Below, in pieces: positions 4,532-7,426 of a stretch of 7,426 bases of DNA (position 1 is its first letter; each line of letters opens with the position of its first letter). Both the position numbers and the translations under genes were made by a program. Source of the stretch: Gammaproteobacteria bacterium (GTDB taxonomy: Bacteria > Pseudomonadota > Gammaproteobacteria > Burkholderiales > Thiobacillaceae); contig JAHJNP010000215.1 of NCBI GenBank assembly GCA_018820745.1, forward strand, positions 1-7,426, given 5' to 3'. The notes beneath the pieces are model-generated. The model did not search any database, was not told where the DNA came from, and was given only the letters and a program-made list of their open reading frames with translations.

Positions 4532-6003
4532 GTACGCACCTGCAGGCTCAAGGTGAAGCGGGTCTCTTCGGGCTTGGTTTCGCCCGTGGTTTTGCCGGTG
4601 AGGGTGGCGCTGGAGGCGGTGTTGACCGGACTCGCCACACGTTCGACCGCCGTCACGCCCGGTGTGGCGGCCAGACGGGAGACGAAACTGTCGATACGCG
4701 ACATGGCGGCGCGATAGTTGCCGTCAAAGTCTGACAGCCGCGCGTCCAGCGTGATCTCCGCCATGCCGTCTGCCATGTCCTGCAGCATCAGGGTTTTGAC
4801 GACCACCTCGGGATGCGCGGCCAGCGCTTGCCCCAGCGGCAGGAACAGCGCGTTGACGTCGAGAGGGGCATGGTTCAGTTGCGCGGCCAGGGCCAGGGTC
4901 TGGCCGAGCTGGTCGGGCCGGGTGGCGAGCGCGGGGAAGTTGCGCACAATGGCGGCGTGGCGTGCATCCCCGCGTTGCACCTCGCCCTGAATCTGCTGCA
5001 CCTGGTCGCTCAGATCCTGGGCATGGAGCCAATACGTCGCGGTGATGGTCAGGCCGATCGCGGCCACGATGCCTGCCGCCTGATTCAGGCCGCGGCGCCA
5101 GCGGAATTCGGTATGGTGCTGCAGCAGTTCGGGCGGCGCCAGATTCAGCTGCACGGCCTCGCCCGCAATCGCAGCCAGCGGCGCGACTTCCAGGGTGGCG
5201 GCCAGGAAACTGTCGGGAATGCGCAGCGCCCGCGCGAGGCTCGGCATGTCGATTAGTCGCGTGCTGAACGCGGGGTCGGCATTGAGCGGGGCCTGCGCGC
5301 TGTCGAGCTGGCCGCTGGGGTCCAGCAGCAGCACGTGCAGGCGGGCTTCGCGCGGCAGGATGCGCTGGCCGGTGAGATAAAGCTGGGTCTTGGCAATTTC
5401 GTCGGCCGCATTGCCCGATAGCTGGGTGGGCGTGTCGCTGCCGATCAGGCGCGAAAAACGCAACAGGCCGTTGTGGTAGTAGGACAGCCGCAGGCTGTTG
5501 TTGAGGCGGCATGCCAGCAGCGTGTGCGGCGCCTGCACTCGCAGCCTGGCCAGCAGGTGCTGATACGCCAGCGCCAGCGGGGTGATGCCGCACAATGGCA
5601 CCCGTTCGCGATGCAGCACGCTGAGCCATGGCGTCAGCCAGTCGGCATCGGTCAGGGCGGCCAGCAGATAGCGGTCGTCGCGGCGGCCGGTTGTTTCGCG
5701 GGCCTGTCGCCAGGCACCGGTGAAACGCGCGTTGCGGAACACCTGTTTGAGCTTGCGGGCCAGCAGTTCGTCGCGCGCGCGCCCCTGCACATGCGGCAGA
5801 ATCTCGCTGCGGTAATCCTCGTCCACCGTGTCGGCGACCAGCAGCACCGGCAGCTGCGCGTGCTTGACCAGCACCTGCCGAAACGCCGCCAGCCCCCCTT
5901 CGCTGGCGGCAAACTCGCCCAGCCAGTGCATATGCCCCGGACGCCAGTCGAGTACGCCGATCTGGCGTGGGGTGGCAAGCAGGATCAGGCGATGGTCGAG
6001 CAT
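4528..6003 (-). CDS. GspL-like / fused PilM-PilN-like bitopic protein (491 aa)
   Basis: About 300 cytoplasmic residues are followed by one membrane helix (LNQAAGIVAAIGLTITATYWL, about 306-326) and a periplasmic part of about 165 residues. The latter has a coiled-coil start and an alpha/beta body, ending in a Thr/Ser-rich linker and a final strand. This is the architecture of GspL, or of PilM joined to PilN. LNLAPPE before the helix recalls the PilN N-terminal motif (usually INLLP) that docks on PilM. The cytoplasmic part lacks recognisable phosphate-binding motifs of an actin-like ATPase, so it may be structural only. ATG 6003 is used, overlapping the upstream TGA by one base (TGATG). GTG 6006, one codon earlier, is equally compatible and overlaps as GTGA. 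It sits between the platform and PilO-like genes, exactly where PilM/N or GspL would be expected. Confidence 0.72.
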   Translation of the reverse strand: MLDHRLILLATPRQIGVLDWRPGHMHWLGEFAASEGGLAAFRQVLVKHAQLPVLLVADTVDEDYRSEILPHVQGRARDELLARKLKQVFRNARFTGAWRQARETTGRRDDRYLLAALTDADWLTPWLSVLHRERVPLCGITPLALAYQHLLARLRVQAPHTLLACRLNNSLRLSYYHNGLLRFSRLIGSDTPTQLSGNAADEIAKTQLYLTGQRILPREARLHVLLLDPSGQLDSAQAPLNADPAFSTRLIDMPSLARALRIPDSFLAATLEVAPLAAIAGEAVQLNLAPPELLQHHTEFRWRRGLNQAAGIVAAIGLTITATYWLHAQDLSDQVQQIQGEVQRGDARHAAIVRNFPALATRPDQLGQTLALAAQLNHAPLDVNALFLPLGQALAAHPEVVVKTLMLQDMADGMAEITLDARLSDFDGNYRAAMSRIDSFVSRLAATPGVTAVERVASPVNTASSATLTGKTTGETKPEETRFTLSLQVRT

Positions 6004-7208
6004 CACAATGGCAGGTTTCCGATCAGGTCGTAAACCGGTAGCAGCACCGATACGAGAATCCCGCCGAGCAACAAACCGAGGATGGCGGTGAGCAGCGGTT
6101 CCAGCACCCTGAGGCCATTTTCGATCGAGTCGAGCACTTCGCGGTTATAAAAATACGTCACATTCTCCAGCGCTTCGTCGAGCGCGCCGGTGGATTCGCC
6201 CACGCGCAGCATGCGGATCACCAGCGGCGGGAACAGCGCCAGCGACTGAAAGCTTTCGGACAGGCCGCGGCCGTCGGCAATCTGCTGCGCCGCGCGGCGG
6301 ATGCCGCTGGCAATCACCCGGTTGCCGGCGACCATCTCGCCCGCACGCAGCGCGTCGAGCACCGTCACCCCCGAGCGGTACATCATCGCCAGGGTGTTGG
6401 TGAAGCGCGCCAGCGCCATCTTCTGCACGATCGGCCCGATGACGGGCAGCCGCAACTGGGTACGGTCCCACCAGTCGCGCCCGGCCTCGCTCCGTTTCAC
6501 CCACAGCGGCAGCCCGACGCCCAGCGCCAGCGCCAGCACCAAACCAATCAGCCAGTACGAGCGCACCGCTTCCGAGACCGCCATCAGGATCAGCGTCGGC
6601 AGCGGCAGCACCACCCCCATGGTCTCGACCAGGGAGAGCACCTGCGGCACCAGATACACCAGCAAGAACAGGATGGCCGTGCCGACGACGGCCAGCACCA
6701 GCGCCGGATAGATCATCAGCCGCTTGGCCTTGGCGGTAACCTCTTCCTGCCACTTCAGCGATTCGGCCAGGCGATCGAACACCGCGTCCAGCAGGCCGGT
6801 CTGCTCCCCCGCGCGCACGCTGTGGACGAACACGGCGCCGAACACCGCCGGGTGCGCGGCAAGTGCTTGCGACAAGACCTTGCCGCCCTCCAGGTCTTCC
6901 AGCAGCGCGGTCAACACGTCGCGAAAGCCGCGCTTTTCCATGGTGTCGCGCAGGTCGCGCAATCCGTCGAGCAGCGGAATCCCTGCGCGGGTGATATAGC
7001 GCATGTGGATGCAGAACGTCACCAGATCGCGCAGGGTGACGCGCTCGCGGCCGCTGGGGGCGTACTGGCGCGAAAGCTCGGCCAGCGTGATGAGGTCGAG
7101 TCCCATGCGCTTCAGGCGCAGTTCGAGGTCGACGTCGTTGACAGCCGACAGCGTGCCCCGGGTGGTGCGGCCGGTCTGGTCGATGGCGCGGTAGTCAAAG
7201 AAGGGCAT
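6003..7208 (-). CDS. GspF/PilC-family inner-membrane platform protein (401 aa)
   Basis: The start MPFFDYRAIDQTGRTTRGTL is the classic opening of the GspF/PilC family ('F.Y.A.d..G....G'). Two T2SSF domains follow, at about 62-187 and 265-390. The first contains FCIHMRYITRAGIPLLDGL and VRAGEQTGLLDAVFDRLAE; the second contains LAMMYRSGVTVLDAL and VGESTGALDEALENVTYFYNREV. Membrane helices are at about 165-190, 215-236 and 370-393. The length is typical (about 400). The protein is the polytopic core that couples the assembly ATPase to pilin polymerisation. ATG 7208 is chosen because it gives the canonical N-terminus; a GAAGAAGA stretch about 8 nt upstream is a weak ribosome site. The open frame continues upstream to 7391, but only through repeat DNA. 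As the first gene of the visible operon it normally follows the ATPase gene, which is not in the window. It cannot be classed as pilus or type II secretion from sequence alone. Confidence 0.92.
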   Translation of the reverse strand: MPFFDYRAIDQTGRTTRGTLSAVNDVDLELRLKRMGLDLITLAELSRQYAPSGRERVTLRDLVTFCIHMRYITRAGIPLLDGLRDLRDTMEKRGFRDVLTALLEDLEGGKVLSQALAAHPAVFGAVFVHSVRAGEQTGLLDAVFDRLAESLKWQEEVTAKAKRLMIYPALVLAVVGTAILFLLVYLVPQVLSLVETMGVVLPLPTLILMAVSEAVRSYWLIGLVLALALGVGLPLWVKRSEAGRDWWDRTQLRLPVIGPIVQKMALARFTNTLAMMYRSGVTVLDALRAGEMVAGNRVIASGIRRAAQQIADGRGLSESFQSLALFPPLVIRMLRVGESTGALDEALENVTYFYNREVLDSIENGLRVLEPLLTAILGLLLGGILVSVLLPVYDLIGNLPL

Positions 7209-7271
7209 GGTTAGATCTTCTTCGCCTTTAGTTTGTAATAGGCGACGGCTTCGCTTTTCGCCTCTGGGCGA

Positions 7272-7305
7272 GTTACTTTCTTTTGCTTCGCCAAAAGAAA
7301 GTAAC
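7272..7305. repeat. Perfect 14-bp inverted repeat (hairpin)
   Basis: GTTACTTTCTTTTG (7272-7285) and CAAAAGAAAGTAAC (7292-7305) are exact reverse complements around a CTTCGC loop. No T run follows on either strand, so it is not a conventional intrinsic terminator. It lies 64 bp upstream of the platform gene start and would be in that gene's leader or its upstream spacer. Confidence 0.85.
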
Positions 7306-7387
7306 CAAAGAAAAGGCGACCCCACATCGCTGCCCTGCGGGTTCCCGATTTGGCGCGCGCGGGCGGGCGCTCCACCAACTCGCCCTG

Positions 7388-7412
7388 GCACGGGGCATAA
7401 AACGCCCCGTGC
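7388..7412. repeat. GC-rich 9-bp hairpin near the right edge
   Basis: GCACGGGGC (7388-7396) pairs perfectly with GCCCCGTGC (7404-7412) around a 7-nt A-rich loop. On the minus strand it is followed by AGGGCGAG rather than T residues, so it is unlikely to be an intrinsic terminator in that direction; the plus side also lacks a T run. It appears to be part of the larger repeat. Confidence 0.7.
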
Positions 7413-7426
7413 TGCGGAACTCGGAC

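Larger units (their letters stand above)
7240..7426. repeat. Dispersed-type repeat with strong hairpins upstream of the platform gene (runs off window)
   Basis: This non-coding stretch is a chain of hairpins: AGGCGA/TCGCCT (7240-7245 with 7258-7263), a perfect 14-bp stem (7272-7285 with 7292-7305) and a perfect 9-bp stem (7388-7396 with 7404-7412). The GTTACTTTCTTTTG ... AAAGAAAGTAAC section and its spurious translation (LWLLSFGEAKESNSP) are recalled as a recurrent intergenic repeat in betaproteobacterial and related genomes; this was not checked. The left limit is approximate and the right limit lies beyond the window. No protein, RNA gene or clear promoter was found between 7209 and 7426. 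Confidence 0.65.

Noticed and set aside
4724..5629. A 301-codon Ala/Arg/Pro-rich minus-strand frame within the GspL-like gene
   Set aside because: Low-complexity composition typical of an off-frame reading of GC-rich DNA; the overlapping 491-aa frame has coherent topology.
7272..7305. The 14-bp hairpin as an intrinsic terminator
   Set aside because: Neither strand has a T run after the stem, and the surrounding DNA looks like a repeat.
7209..7391. A 61-residue N-terminal extension of the platform protein starting at 7391
   Set aside because: It is translated purely from the hairpin repeat (LWLLSFGEAKESNSP...), whereas the residues from ATG 7208 match the normal GspF/PilC start and give the usual length.

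Overview
The window is GC-rich and gene-dense. Its gene content fits a proteobacterium, most likely a betaproteobacterium (inference from protein style and from two dispersed repeat types; no taxonomic marker gene is present). Nearly all of it is part of one surface-filament locus, either an atypical type IV pilus or a type II secretion-like pseudopilus.

Layout, left to right. (1) The last 29 codons of a plus-strand gene, probably a KefB/KefC-type cation:proton antiporter. (2) A rho-independent terminator that serves the minus strand. (3) A minus-strand 213-aa prepilin. (4) A 264-bp divergent intergenic region. On the pilin side it carries a well-spaced sigma-54 -24/-12 promoter and a consensus IHF site, and further upstream a phased set of TGCCG half-sites. 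(5) A plus-strand membrane sensor histidine kinase with about eight membrane segments and no response regulator in view. (6) A minus-strand operon, read from right to left: GspF/PilC-type platform protein, a GspL- or PilM+PilN-like bitopic protein, a PilO-like protein, a small exported protein, and a second, larger, cysteine-rich prepilin. The kinase and the second prepilin converge and overlap by 38 bp at their 3' ends.

How the parts fit together (inference from family knowledge). The platform protein and the PilMN/PilO-like proteins would form the inner-membrane alignment complex that assembles prepilins into a filament. The 239-aa prepilin, translationally coupled to that complex, looks like a minor or tip subunit. 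The separately transcribed 213-aa prepilin, with its own sigma-54/IHF promoter and strong terminator, looks like the abundant major subunit. The assembly ATPase, prepilin peptidase and secretin are not in the window; the ATPase may lie just beyond the right edge.

Two repeat elements stand out. A 123-bp long-armed inverted repeat sits in frame inside the 5' end of the small exported gene and appears to encode its signal-peptide core. A second repeat, at least about 190 bp long with strong hairpins, fills the space upstream of the platform gene and runs off the right edge.
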